Assembly (NCBI GenBank): GCA_017527435.1
Contig: JAFXQB010000011.1
Coordinates: forward strand, 1 to 64,000
Reading direction: 5' to 3'
Source of the DNA: Salinivirgaceae bacterium
GTDB lineage: Bacteria; Bacteroidota; Bacteroidia; Bacteroidales; SZUA-534
Length of the DNA: 64,000 bases
Shown here: piece by piece, positions 34,386 through 44,025 of the stretch
How positions within the stretch are numbered: position 1 is the first letter of the stretch
Layout of the letters: each line of letters starts with the position of its first letter
Made by a program: the position numbers and the translations under genes
The notes under the pieces: generated by a model
What the model was told of the DNA's origin: nothing
Seen by the model: the letters and a program-made list of their open reading frames with translations, nothing else
Database searches by the model: none

Positions 34386-34436
34386 GCCATGCGGCCGCAA
34401 ATTGCTAACTTGCACCCAATAGAAAACCACAACAAA

Positions 34437-35546
34437 ATGCTGCGTAAATTGCTGAAACATATCATATTGATTGTCAACATTGTGTTTGTGGCACTGTTGT
34501 TTGTTTCAGGTATTGCCCGTTGGCTCAATCCTGCTGAGCACACCGTCATTGCGCTCATAGGGTTGTTTTTTCCGGTGTTTATGCTCGTCAACATTGCTTT
34601 TGCTATATGGTGGGCGGTCTGCCGCAAATGGCTTTTCCTGCTGCCACTGGCTGCGGTGGCCTTGTTTGCGCACCGCTATTTCGATTTCTCTTCGGGAAGC
34701 GGCGGCGCTGCGCCAAACGGACGGCAAATCAGGATTCTGTCGTACAACGCCCACAATTTCGGCCTTCATGCGCGGCCCAATCACGTGAAGATGATGAAAG
34801 AGATGACCGAATTCATCGGTTGCGAGAATCTCGACATTGCCTGTTTTCAGGAATACAGCAATGGCGATAAAGATTTGCCGGTTCACCAGCAACTGAAGAA
34901 CTCGTTCAAATACAGCCATTTGCAAATCCGCAAAAGTCCGTATGCCTACGGCGATCTTCGCGATGGGCTGGCCACCTACAGCAACTATCCGATTGTGGGG
35001 CGCAACAGTGTGCCGTCTGATGGCGAGACCGATAACATCATCATTTACACCGATATAGCCGTCGGCGCCGACACTCTGCGAGTGTTCAACTGCCATCTGC
35101 AGTCGTACAAGTTCTCGGTATCGGAATATGATTTTATCGAGAAGGTAAATTCTTTGAATTCAGATGTTTACGACAAATCAAAGCAAAGCGAGAACCGTGA
35201 AGGCTTGCTTAGCGTCTATCGCCGGATGCGGAAGGCGTACGAGTGGCGCGTGAAGCAGGCAGCTACGCTTAAACGGCTCATCGGCGAGTCGCCATACCCC
35301 GTTGTGGTGTGCGGCGATTTCAACGACACCCAGTCATCGTATGTCTATCGCCTTGTGAGCCGCGGACTGCATGATTCGCAGCGGGTGATGACGACTGGCT
35401 GGCGGAACACCTACCGTCGTTTCTTCCCAGGCATACGCATCGATTACATTCTCTACAACGGTCCAATGAAATGCGTCAGCTGCCGTGTGCCGCAGGTCGA
35501 TTATTCCGACCATCGGCCGGTGGTGGGCGAGTATCAGTTTGAATAA
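34437..35546 (+). CDS. Endonuclease/exonuclease/phosphatase family membrane protein
   Basis: 369 residues from ATG 34437 (MLRKLLKHIILIVNIVFV). A longer in-frame GTG start at 34359 is rejected because it would lie inside the tyrS terminator. Three hydrophobic helices occupy residues 1-85. The C-terminal part is the EEP fold: RILSYNAHNFG, CFQEYSNGD, RVFNCHLQSYKFS, PVVVCGDFNDTQSS, RIDYILYNG and DHRPVVGEY. All catalytic residues of the DNase I-like family are present. The substrate may be a phosphoester of a lipid, nucleotide or nucleic acid. Such membrane-anchored EEP proteins are common in Bacteroidetes and uncharacterised. Confidence 0.85.
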   Translation: MLRKLLKHIILIVNIVFVALLFVSGIARWLNPAEHTVIALIGLFFPVFMLVNIAFAIWWAVCRKWLFLLPLAAVALFAHRYFDFSSGSGGAAPNGRQIRILSYNAHNFGLHARPNHVKMMKEMTEFIGCENLDIACFQEYSNGDKDLPVHQQLKNSFKYSHLQIRKSPYAYGDLRDGLATYSNYPIVGRNSVPSDGETDNIIIYTDIAVGADTLRVFNCHLQSYKFSVSEYDFIEKVNSLNSDVYDKSKQSENREGLLSVYRRMRKAYEWRVKQAATLKRLIGESPYPVVVCGDFNDTQSSYVYRLVSRGLHDSQRVMTTGWRNTYRRFFPGIRIDYILYNGPMKCVSCRVPQVDYSDHRPVVGEYQFE

Positions 35547-35554
35547 AATCAATC

Positions 35555-35590
35555 AAAAAAAATCCGTCACAGCAGCTGCTGCAACGGATT
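35555..35590 (-). terminator. Terminator of the V-type ATPase operon
   Basis: Hairpin 35561-35590, arms AATCCGT / ACGGATT with an inner CAGCAG/CTGCTG pair. An A tract on the plus strand at 35555-35562 becomes the U tail on the minus strand. It lies 24 bp after the ntpK stop. Confidence 0.75.
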
Positions 35591-35613
35591 AAAGCAGATT
35601 TGTTGGTTACAAA

Positions 35614-36054
<441 letters not shown>

Positions 36055-37842
36055 TTAATTGTTAACATTCTCTGTCAAAGGATTATAACGACGTCCGGTA
36101 CCCTCGTAGCCGGAATTTTTGAAAAACTCAAGGAAATTCAGTCGCAGCGGATGGACAAACGCGCCCAGAACGCACATTGCAAGATTCAGCGTGTGGCCGA
36201 CAATCACAATCAGAATGAAGAAAATCCATCCTGCGCCGCCATCGCCAAGTGCCTGTGTGCCAATGGCATTGAACGCCTCGCCAAGTTTCGCGCCAGCAAG
36301 GCCGAGAGCGTAAAGGCGAAGGTAACTCAAAACGTCGCCGAGCAAGCCAGTAGCGGTGTTGTAGGTGTTCCACAGGCCGACGCCGAAGTTTGCCAGCGGA
36401 TTACGGTGAAGGTCGTTCAGGAAGTAGATTCCCAATGCCGAAACCACACCTAACACAATGATTATCACCTTTGTAACGGCAGCGTCGATTGCGCCCGCGA
36501 GCACCATTCCGCCAACCACCACACCGCCCACAATGAGCAGCGTCCAGCCCCAGGTGCCGAGCGAGTTCAGACCGCTGTGCTTGGTGGCCTGCCACGTTTT
36601 AATAATCATCGCCAAGCAAAGATGCACCACACCAACAGCGATAGCCATAATCATAGTGCCGTCATAACCAGCAATTTGCGATGGCAGCATCAGCCGCTTG
36701 ACCGCATCGGGAAGGCACTGCCAAGTGAGCATATCGGTTGAGAAGAAGGTGTGGAATAGCAGTCCGATGACCGTTGTGGCCACGCCCAACGTCACCACCA
36801 ACGGCGCGATTTTCGGCAACTTGCCCTTCAAGCCGAAGCCTAAAAGTGCGAGTATCAGGCCGTAGCCCGCATCGCCCATACAGAAGGCGAAGAAGAGCAT
36901 AAAAAATATTGAAATCCAGACTGTTGGGTCGAATTCCGAGTATTTCGGGCGACCGTACATATCGGTCAGTATCTCGAACATCGACACAAAGCGGTTGTTT
37001 TTCAGTTTGATAGGCGGATTGTCGGCTTCCTGCGCCGCCTCGGTGAAGTAGCAGACGTTCGACGAATCGAGCAGTTGAAGCAGCGCCGACTCGTTCTCTT
37101 TGGGTGCAAATCCTTCAAACACTGACAGATAATCGTCGGCAGCCTTCTCGGCCGAAGCGTTTGCCAGTTGGCGGTCGAGACGGATGCGGCACTCTGCAAG
37201 TTCCTGACGGACAGTCGGTTCAAGGCTTTTCAAACCGCCAAGCCGCGCATCGCACGCCGCTATTGACTGGCGCAGTTTCTCGGCCTCGGCTTGCGCTGCT
37301 CCAATCGGGCGCTCTGGCTTTGGCAATTCCTTTGCAGGAAAATCGTATTCGTCTGTATCTGAAATGGTTACAAAATAAACAAAGTTGTCATCGGAAGCAA
37401 TGGTGGTGAGCGCATACTGCTCGCTCCACTCCTCGCTGAAGGCTTTGCGGGCAACCTTGTAGAAATGCAGTTTCAGGCCAGCAGTCTCAAGCCGCTGAAT
37501 GTCTTCGGGTTTGTAGTCGCCCCACGGCGCAAGGTCGGCAATTTCGGCCTCAACAGCCGCCAGTTGCTGTGCAATGCGCTCGCGTTCAGCCGCAGTGCCG
37601 ATTATGTCGGCAGCCGCATCGTCGGTTTTGGCAGCGGAAGCGGTTGTGGCGGGAATCTGCTTCAGCACCTCGAGCGCCTTTTGCAGTTGCTCAACCCGTG
37701 CCGACACCGCCTCCGACTCCTCGTCGACAGGCACTTGCGAGCGCGTAATATCCACAACGCCAACCTTTTGCAGTGTACGCAGAAAATCGTCGGCATCGCC
37801 GCTCAAAAGCACGAAGTTATATTTGGTCATTTCAGTTACCAT
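36055..37842 (-). CDS. ntpI: V-type ATPase subunit I (a-like stator subunit)
   Basis: 595 residues. The N-terminal cytoplasmic half is coiled-coil-rich (EAVSARVEQLQKALEVLKQI). The C-terminal half has seven or eight membrane helices starting near residue 310 (WISIFFMLFFAFCMGDAGYG). The helix SYLRLYALGLAGAKLGEAFN carries the essential Arg of the ion half-channels. It forms the membrane stator that faces the K ring. Two starts are possible: ATG 37842 overlaps ntpD by 11 bp, and ATG 37830 (MTKYNFVLLSG) abuts it. Confidence 0.93.
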   Translation of the reverse strand: MVTEMTKYNFVLLSGDADDFLRTLQKVGVVDITRSQVPVDEESEAVSARVEQLQKALEVLKQIPATTASAAKTDDAAADIIGTAAERERIAQQLAAVEAEIADLAPWGDYKPEDIQRLETAGLKLHFYKVARKAFSEEWSEQYALTTIASDDNFVYFVTISDTDEYDFPAKELPKPERPIGAAQAEAEKLRQSIAACDARLGGLKSLEPTVRQELAECRIRLDRQLANASAEKAADDYLSVFEGFAPKENESALLQLLDSSNVCYFTEAAQEADNPPIKLKNNRFVSMFEILTDMYGRPKYSEFDPTVWISIFFMLFFAFCMGDAGYGLILALLGFGLKGKLPKIAPLVVTLGVATTVIGLLFHTFFSTDMLTWQCLPDAVKRLMLPSQIAGYDGTMIMAIAVGVVHLCLAMIIKTWQATKHSGLNSLGTWGWTLLIVGGVVVGGMVLAGAIDAAVTKVIIIVLGVVSALGIYFLNDLHRNPLANFGVGLWNTYNTATGLLGDVLSYLRLYALGLAGAKLGEAFNAIGTQALGDGGAGWIFFILIVIVGHTLNLAMCVLGAFVHPLRLNFLEFFKNSGYEGTGRRYNPLTENVNN

Positions 37843-38440
37843 CTTCCGCCTCCTCTGCTAAATGTTTGTTTTTCACAATCTTCTGCGATGCTTTCGACAG
37901 ATTCTCCTCGTCCTCCATAAAGCGTTTTATCTTGCGTATGGCCTCGTTGTAGCCTGGAATCTGCACCTTCTCGTACAGATTCACCTTCTGCGTCGTCTTT
38001 TTGCGGTTGTAGTCCAGAATGCGGCTCACCTCGGTGTAAATCTCTGATTCTATGCCGATTTGCGCCAGATTTTTCAGAATCCGCACGCCGTCGGCATACC
38101 ACATCGGCTTGGCGAAAAGATTGATTTCCTTCACGTCGAACAATACCTCGTCGAGCGCGGGCGTGGCCACACCTGCAATCTTCACAGTGCGCAAACGGAC
38201 ATCGGACACCGAAATCAGCCCTGGCTCAAACTCGTTCCACAGTTGCGCCATATAGTCGTACGAACGGAACTCATTTTCAAGTTGTTGCGCCAGTGCGTCG
38301 GACCGCTGTTTGGCCCGCTTCACCTCCATCCGCAGCGCCGATTCCTTGCTTTTCAGCGTCGGAAGGGCGCGGGTGCGCATCTTCAACTGCTTGTTGAGTT
38401 CGTTGAGCGACGTCTTGTTATATTGGAACTTGATGGCCAT
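37832..38440 (-). CDS. ntpD: V-type ATPase subunit D (central stalk)
   Basis: 202 residues, long N- and C-terminal helices (KFQYNKTSLNELNKQLKMR, and the C-terminal RKIKRFMEDEENLSKASQ). These are typical of subunit D, the coiled-coil shaft that rotates inside the A3B3 head. It is encoded 6 bp after ntpB. It overlaps the start of ntpI, consistent with translational coupling. No separate subunit F gene is present in this operon. Confidence 0.9.
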   Translation of the reverse strand: MAIKFQYNKTSLNELNKQLKMRTRALPTLKSKESALRMEVKRAKQRSDALAQQLENEFRSYDYMAQLWNEFEPGLISVSDVRLRTVKIAGVATPALDEVLFDVKEINLFAKPMWYADGVRILKNLAQIGIESEIYTEVSRILDYNRKKTTQKVNLYEKVQIPGYNEAIRKIKRFMEDEENLSKASQKIVKNKHLAEEAEDGN

Positions 38441-38446
38441 AGCGCG

Positions 38447-39766
38447 TTAATTTCCTTTCCAATATTTCTCTATCAGTTTGTCTTTCAGACCAGTTTCGGC
38501 CTTTGTAAAGTATTTGCCGAACAGTTCCCACGCGGTGTCGAGCATCTCGGTAATGCCGATGTTGACATCGATGGCCAGAAGGCGCGTGGCGTACTCGCGG
38601 GCGTAATTCAGGCAGCGCTGGTCGTAGTCGTTCAGGTCGAAACCGTTCTCCAACTTGGTTTTGGCGTTGGCGGCATCGGCGTAAAGGCGCACCGATGTGT
38701 TCATCACGGCGCTGTGGTCCTCGCGCGTTACCTTGTTCTGTACCAGCTGTTTAAGTCGCGAAAGCGAACGGAACGGGTCAACAATCACCTTGCCCGAGTC
38801 GGGGTCGGAACGCAAAAACAACTGACCTTCAGTGATATAACCCGTATTGTCGGGAATTGCGTGAGTGATGTCGCCATCGTTCAGAGTGGTGACGGCGATA
38901 ATCGTAATTGAGCCTCCGTCAGGCAGTTGCACGGCTTTCTCGTAGATTTTCGCCAAATCGGAATAGAGCGAGCCTGGCATCGAATCCTTCGACGGAATCT
39001 GGTCCATACGGTTGCTCACAATGCTCAACGCATCGGCGTAAAGCGTCATATCTGTCAGCAGAACAAGTACTTTCTCATTCTTATCGACGGCAAAATACTC
39101 GGCTGCCGTCAGCGCCATATCGGGAATCAGAAGGCGCTCGACAGGCGGCTGGTCGGTGGTGTTCACAAAACTGATAATCTTGTGCAGGGCGCCAGCGCTC
39201 TCAAATTCGTTCTTGAAAAAGAGATAATCGTCGTTGGTCAGGCCCATCCCGCCAAGGATAATCTTATCGACGTCGGCGCGCAGAGCCACCATACTCATCA
39301 CCTGGTTGTAAGGCTGGTCGGGGTCGGCGAAGAACGGTATCTTTTGGCCCGACACGAGCGTGTTGTTCAGGTCGATGCCCGCAATGCCCGTGGGGATGAG
39401 TTGCGACGGCTGGCGACGGCGGAATGGGTTCACCGACGGACCGCCAATCTGTCTTTTCTCGCCCTCAACGGCTGGGCCGCCGTCAATCGGCTCGCTGTAA
39501 GCGTTGAAGAAGCGTCCCGCAAGGTCGTCGCTCACGTTGAGTGCGGGCGGCTCGCCAAAGAACGTAACCTCGGCGTTGGTGGGTATATCTTCCGTTCCGC
39601 CAAACACTTGCAGTGTGACGCTGCGCCCTTTGATTTTCACAACCTGCGCCAGACGCCCAGCCACAAGCGCCAGTTCGTCAGCCGTCACGCCGTCGGCCTC
39701 AAGCGTCACCGTGGCCTTGGTGATGGCCGTCAGGTGCGTGTATATCCGCTGAAATGCTTTTGCCAT
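38447..39766 (-). CDS. ntpB: V-type ATPase subunit B
   Basis: 439 residues. This non-catalytic nucleotide-binding subunit has no Walker A P-loop; the corresponding region is PTGIAGIDLNNTLVSGQKIP. Conserved segments include MGLTNDDYLFFKNEFE, VLVLLTDMTLYADALSIVSN and MPGSLYSDLAKIYEKA. It alternates with A in the head. Its start lies only 2 bp after the stop of the TOPRIM-like gene, so translation probably depends on ribosomes that have crossed the two inserted genes. Normally A and B are adjacent genes. Confidence 0.95.
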   Translation of the reverse strand: MAKAFQRIYTHLTAITKATVTLEADGVTADELALVAGRLAQVVKIKGRSVTLQVFGGTEDIPTNAEVTFFGEPPALNVSDDLAGRFFNAYSEPIDGGPAVEGEKRQIGGPSVNPFRRRQPSQLIPTGIAGIDLNNTLVSGQKIPFFADPDQPYNQVMSMVALRADVDKIILGGMGLTNDDYLFFKNEFESAGALHKIISFVNTTDQPPVERLLIPDMALTAAEYFAVDKNEKVLVLLTDMTLYADALSIVSNRMDQIPSKDSMPGSLYSDLAKIYEKAVQLPDGGSITIIAVTTLNDGDITHAIPDNTGYITEGQLFLRSDPDSGKVIVDPFRSLSRLKQLVQNKVTREDHSAVMNTSVRLYADAANAKTKLENGFDLNDYDQRCLNYAREYATRLLAIDVNIGITEMLDTAWELFGKYFTKAETGLKDKLIEKYWKGN

Positions 39767-39768
39767 AT

Positions 39769-40578
39769 TTATTGTATTTTATTTTCGACAATTGTTCTTA
39801 ATTCTACCAAATCGGCAAATTTTTTATAATCAAAATGCTCTTTAGCATACTTGTAATATGACTTCAAATCAAAATTATCTAATCTATTGCAGATAGATTT
39901 TGCGAGATCCTTTCCTTGGAACCAAATAAGATAATCTTGACGGTCAAAAAAGTCTTTGTCAAATCTTGTAAGGAATAAATTAACTTTTTGTTTTAATACA
40001 GATTCTGTCCATTGTTCAGTCTTGATTTTGATTGGACGAATAAGCTCATACGCCTCTGCAATACACTCATCCAATCCTAATTTTGAGGGTAAAATACCAT
40101 CTTTCTCTGTCCAACGCGTACCAAACGAAACACCATCACGCAAGTCGCCCAGAGCGTGCCTCACTGCCTGATAATCTTTAATATCGTATGCCGCTTCATT
40201 CATTAGATATAAAACGTCAAAAACGGAAGCGAAAAAGCCTGGATTTTTACCATTAACAAAAATAAAAATCGTTTGATAATCAAGTAAATAATTTTCAATG
40301 GTTGTTCTATAACTAAAAAAAACGTGTCCATCCTTTATCAGTTCATCCTTATTAGGTACGGGCTTGTCAAAATCACGATCCCTAAACATCAAGTAATCAT
40401 CGGCTTTCGCTGCAGACAGATTAGACCTCTCCACATAACTCATAATTGCTTTTGAACCCATTTTACCGCCAATTGGTTTAATCTCAATATTAGGCCGCAG
40501 ATCACCAAGAACTTTTTCCAGAATGTCGTAATCGTGACTTCCGCGAGTTCCTTCACAATATATGTTGCACAACTTCAT
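39769..40578 (-). CDS. TOPRIM-like (DUF4435/OLD-type) putative nuclease, second gene of the inserted cassette
   Basis: 269 residues. The N-terminal TOPRIM-like signature has Glu9 in IYCEGTRGS and the acidic DxDxD set in MFRDRDFD (Asp67, 69, 71). These are followed by RTTIENYLLD (Arg91, Glu95, Asn96), as in DUF4435 proteins. The C-terminal half is helical, charged and unrecognised. DUF4435 TOPRIM proteins paired with an AAA ATPase act as effectors in PARIS-type anti-phage systems, cutting tRNA or DNA once released. That role is inferred here. The ATG overlaps the ATPase stop (ATGA), and its own stop is 2 bp before ntpB. Composition is clearly AT-richer than the flanking V-ATPase genes, a sign of acquisition. 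Confidence 0.7.
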   Translation of the reverse strand: MKLCNIYCEGTRGSHDYDILEKVLGDLRPNIEIKPIGGKMGSKAIMSYVERSNLSAAKADDYLMFRDRDFDKPVPNKDELIKDGHVFFSYRTTIENYLLDYQTIFIFVNGKNPGFFASVFDVLYLMNEAAYDIKDYQAVRHALGDLRDGVSFGTRWTEKDGILPSKLGLDECIAEAYELIRPIKIKTEQWTESVLKQKVNLFLTRFDKDFFDRQDYLIWFQGKDLAKSICNRLDNFDLKSYYKYAKEHFDYKKFADLVELRTIVENKIQ

Positions 40579-41645
40579 AGCCTAATTATTTCTTCTTTGT
40601 TAAACATAACAGTGACATTATCAGAATGAGAGGTCAAGATGAACTGATTGTTGTTTCCAAACAAAGGTAAAGCCCGAATAAGTGCTTGTTGCAAAGGGGA
40701 ATGAAGATGTAGTTCAACTTCATCAATAATGATTATAGAATTGTTGATGTTATACCGCGCAAAATCCATCAAAATCGGGAAAATAGCTCTTTCTCCTGCC
40801 GACATTTCTGATATTTCATATTGGTTTTGTCCGTCTGACAGGAAAAAATCTGGAACATCGTGGTTCTCAATAGAATCATCAAAACGAGGAGCCGCTCCAA
40901 CTAAATGTCTATTAGGAAATACTTTACTATATAATTGATTTAATTTTTCGTAAAAATCAACCTGACCTTCTTTCACTACTCTTCCTTGAGATAAATCAAT
41001 ATGAAAATAATAATATTTAGTAAGTGAAGACCTTATAGCGTCTAAACTATTTGTCTTACCACTATTATCATCAGCAAAAGGAGAATTTAGAGAAAATGAA
41101 TTTCGATTTTCGGTATACCAAAATATACTACCCACATTATTAAAAAGGCTCAATGGATTCGGCTCAAATTGTGATAATTGTTTTGCATACTGATAACCAT
41201 ATAATTGAAAAAGCGATTTCATTTTTTTTGCAACAGTTTTTCCCTTCCCGTAATCTAAAGACAAAAACACCGTTTCGTCCTGACCCGGTTGTGTATTGAA
41301 ACGGTTTTTTTCGTCCATTTTTTTCAGTCTATCATAATAAAATTGCGTGGTCTGAATCTCCGTCGGACTCAAATCAACCTTGATATCAATTTTCAAGGGT
41401 GTTCTTCCTGACTGGATATACCTATAATTAAAACCACTCCAATCCAAATCCTGAACACGAAATCCCGGTCTTGTCAATGGTGCAATAGCGGCGACAATGG
41501 CCTGTAAAATAGATGTCTTTCCACAACCATTCTCACCCAAAATAAGGTTCATACCATTCACATTACCTTCCTCATCACAAAATCGGATAGTTTTTGTTTC
41601 TATGAATTTCTTATAATTCCTAACTGTAATTTCACGAATTTTCAT
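40575..41645 (-). CDS. AAA/ABC-type ATPase (OLD/PARIS AriA-like), first gene of the inserted cassette
   Basis: 356 residues. Walker A is GENGCGKTS (37-45). An ABC-type signature, MSAGERA, lies at 281-287. Walker B is IIIIDEVELHLH (from 304), with D-loop HSPLQQ and an H-loop in LTSHSD (His340). This is the SMC/Rad50-like head arrangement of AAA_15/AAA_21 ATPases, with a short insertion where others have a coiled coil. Such ATPases sense foreign proteins or DNA and hold or activate a TOPRIM effector. The ATG overlaps the ntpA stop (ATGA) and the stop overlaps the next start, so the pair is built into the operon. It has no promoter of its own that I can see. AT-richer than its neighbours. Confidence 0.85.
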   Translation of the reverse strand: MKIREITVRNYKKFIETKTIRFCDEEGNVNGMNLILGENGCGKTSILQAIVAAIAPLTRPGFRVQDLDWSGFNYRYIQSGRTPLKIDIKVDLSPTEIQTTQFYYDRLKKMDEKNRFNTQPGQDETVFLSLDYGKGKTVAKKMKSLFQLYGYQYAKQLSQFEPNPLSLFNNVGSIFWYTENRNSFSLNSPFADDNSGKTNSLDAIRSSLTKYYYFHIDLSQGRVVKEGQVDFYEKLNQLYSKVFPNRHLVGAAPRFDDSIENHDVPDFFLSDGQNQYEISEMSAGERAIFPILMDFARYNINNSIIIIDEVELHLHSPLQQALIRALPLFGNNNQFILTSHSDNVTVMFNKEEIIRL

Positions 41646-43402
41646 ATTTGTGCGGATTTTCTTGTTATCTGTTCTTCAAGTTGTTTAAAGTATTTGTCGA
41701 ACTGTTCCGACTTGTACTCCGAATAATTCATCTGTCGGCAAATGTTGATGAGCCCCTTGAAGAATGTGGCGCACTCCTCAAAATTGCCGAAATTAAACTT
41801 GTGGTCGCAAATGTCGATGACGGTGTTCAGCATAAACTGCTGACGCTCAAGCGGTGTCGAACTGTCAATCTCGTCGAACGCGTCCTGCTGAAGAATGATG
41901 AAATCCACCATTTCCGACTTCCAATACTGCTCGTGATAGGCGATTGGCACGCCGTCGTCGCCCAAAATGTTAATCTGCTCGAAGGCCTCTTTGCCGCGGC
42001 GGATGATGTATTTGGTTTTGATGACCTTGTCGGCCCATCCTTTTTCAATTCTATTGTCAAGATACTCAATAATTTCGGGGTATTCCAGATATTTTGAATA
42101 CGAATCAACAGGGTCAACAGCGGGATAGCGTTTCTTGTCGGCGCGGTTCTGCGAAAGGCCGTAGAAGCAGCGTGCCGCCTTCTTTGTCGATTCGGTGACG
42201 GGCTCCTTCAGGTTTCCGCCTGCTGGCGACACCGTTCCGATGAAGGTGATTGAGCCCGTGGCGCCGTTGTTCAGCCTTACGAATCCAGCGCGGGCGTAGA
42301 AACTTGTGATGACCGACGACAAATCGACTGGGAAACCATCCTGTCCAGGCAACTCCTCAAGGCGGTTGCTCATCTCGCGCAAAGCCTGTGCCCAGCGCGA
42401 TGTTGAGTCGGCCAGAAGCAACACTTTCAAGCCCATCGAGCGGTAGTATTCGGCCAGCGTCATCGCTGTGTAAACCGACGCCTCGCGGGCCGCAACGGGC
42501 ATATTCGATGTGTTGCAGATGATGATGGTGCGTTCCATCAGCGAGCGGCCAGTGTGCTTGTCCTTCAGTTCGGGGAACTCGGTGAAAATCTCAACCACCT
42601 CGTTGGCACGCTCGCCGCAAGCCGCCATAATGATGACGTCGGCGTCGGCCTGCTCGGCCAAGGCGTGCTGCAGCACCGTTTTTCCGCAGCCGAAAGGCCC
42701 TGGAATGAAGCCCGTTCCGCCCTCGGCAATGGGGTTCAGCGTGTCGATGCAGCGGACGCCCGTCTCCATCACCTTGTAGGGGCGCGGCTTGTCGGCGTAT
42801 GCGCCAATGGCCACTTTCACAGGCCAGCGCTGCACCATTGTGACGTTGACATCGTCGCCATCGGCATCGGTGAGCACGGCCACGGTGTCGTTTATTCGGT
42901 ATTCGCCCGCTTTCGCGATGCTTTTGACGGTGTAAGTTCCTTTAAATGAGAATGGTACCATTATTTTGTGCGGCAACCATCCTTCTTTCACCTCGCCCAG
43001 CCAGTCGGCAGCCGAAACCTGTTGGCCAACCTCGGCTAAAGGTTTGAACTTCCACAGTTTAGACTCGTCGAGAGCCGGCGTGTACTCGCCCCTTTTTAGG
43101 AAAACGCCATCCATTGTCGCAAGGTTGTTCTGCAGACCGTCGAAATTGCTCGACAGCAAGCCCGGGCCGAGCGTTGCCTCAAGCATATACCCTTGAAACT
43201 CAACCTTATCGCCAGCCCGCATTCCGCGTGTGCTCTCGTAAACCTGCACCGAAGCCGTGTTGCCCGTCACCTTGATGACCTCGGCCATCAGGCGCGTTCC
43301 GTGCAAATCGACAAAGCAGATTTCGTTTTGAGCCACAGGGCCGTCAACCTCAACCGTAACCAGATTGGAAATTATTCCCGTTACTTTTCCTGTTGTCTTC
43401 AT
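41642..43402 (-). CDS. ntpA: V-type ATPase catalytic subunit A
   Basis: 586 residues. The P-loop is GPFGCGKTVLQH, followed by MAACGERANEVVEI. The bulge (non-homologous) region typical of V/A-type A subunits lies at residues about 115-190. The LADSTSRWAQALREMSNRLE segment with the arginine cluster is intact. It hydrolyses ATP to drive rotation, or makes ATP in reverse. Its stop codon is fused to the start of the AAA ATPase gene by an ATGA overlap rather than being followed by ntpB. The end of the protein looks normal, so the insertion did not truncate it. Confidence 0.96.
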   Translation of the reverse strand: MKTTGKVTGIISNLVTVEVDGPVAQNEICFVDLHGTRLMAEVIKVTGNTASVQVYESTRGMRAGDKVEFQGYMLEATLGPGLLSSNFDGLQNNLATMDGVFLKRGEYTPALDESKLWKFKPLAEVGQQVSAADWLGEVKEGWLPHKIMVPFSFKGTYTVKSIAKAGEYRINDTVAVLTDADGDDVNVTMVQRWPVKVAIGAYADKPRPYKVMETGVRCIDTLNPIAEGGTGFIPGPFGCGKTVLQHALAEQADADVIIMAACGERANEVVEIFTEFPELKDKHTGRSLMERTIIICNTSNMPVAAREASVYTAMTLAEYYRSMGLKVLLLADSTSRWAQALREMSNRLEELPGQDGFPVDLSSVITSFYARAGFVRLNNGATGSITFIGTVSPAGGNLKEPVTESTKKAARCFYGLSQNRADKKRYPAVDPVDSYSKYLEYPEIIEYLDNRIEKGWADKVIKTKYIIRRGKEAFEQINILGDDGVPIAYHEQYWKSEMVDFIILQQDAFDEIDSSTPLERQQFMLNTVIDICDHKFNFGNFEECATFFKGLINICRQMNYSEYKSEQFDKYFKQLEEQITRKSAQI

Positions 43403-43437
43403 TATATTATATTTTCTTGTTTTTCAATTATTTTCGG

Positions 43438-44025
43438 TCAAGCCGAAACTCCTTTGAACGTTCCCCTCACCTCGCCGAGCAACTTGCGGAACATTGTCTC
43501 GCCGGCCTCACGGTCGAGCCGTGCCCAGCGCTGCACAATGTGCGCCTTCACCAGAAAAGCCAGAATGGTGTTCATATTGAAATAGTCCATTTGCGCTATC
43601 TCACTGGCCTTGTTCCATTTAAGCATGTCAGCCTGCTGCTCGCGCTGAAGGAAATCAGTGTTGGCCAGAACCTCAAGCACTCGTTTCTCATCGTCGAATT
43701 CGGCATCGGGCAACTCAACCAAATACTTGTCGGCCTGCGAGTTAGTAGCGCGTGCCACATACTCGGCCTGAAGGTTGCGCATCCGCGCGTCGAAATCAAA
43801 ATACTCGCGGATGAAGCGGTTTTTGGAATTTGCCGTGCGACCATAGAAATCAGCATTGAGCGCCGCCTCGTCGAAACTTTCGTCGAGCAACGCAACCAAC
43901 TGGCAATCAGCATCCGACAGCAGTTCCGCAATCTGCTCGCGCACCTCGGCATATGAGAACTGCGAACTGCCGAAATTGGCAGTCAGGTCGGGCAAACCAG
44001 CCACGATGTAAACGTAGTTGTCCAT
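43438..44025 (-). CDS. DUF2764 protein of the V-type ATPase operon
   Basis: 195 residues, mostly helical and acidic; it opens with MDNYVYIVAGLPDLTANF. In Bacteroidetes and related phyla, a DUF2764 gene occupies this position between the E and A subunit genes. The other bacterial V-type operons encode subunit C there, so it probably serves as the stator connector that C provides, an inference from position. It is adjacent to ntpE (stop and start directly abut) and 35 bp upstream of ntpA. Confidence 0.75.
   Translation of the reverse strand: MDNYVYIVAGLPDLTANFGSSQFSYAEVREQIAELLSDADCQLVALLDESFDEAALNADFYGRTANSKNRFIREYFDFDARMRNLQAEYVARATNSQADKYLVELPDAEFDDEKRVLEVLANTDFLQREQQADMLKWNKASEIAQMDYFNMNTILAFLVKAHIVQRWARLDREAGETMFRKLLGEVRGTFKGVSA

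Noticed and set aside
34359..34436. Upstream GTG start for the EEP protein
   Set aside because: The region forms the tyrS terminator; ATG 34437 gives a better start before the first membrane helix.
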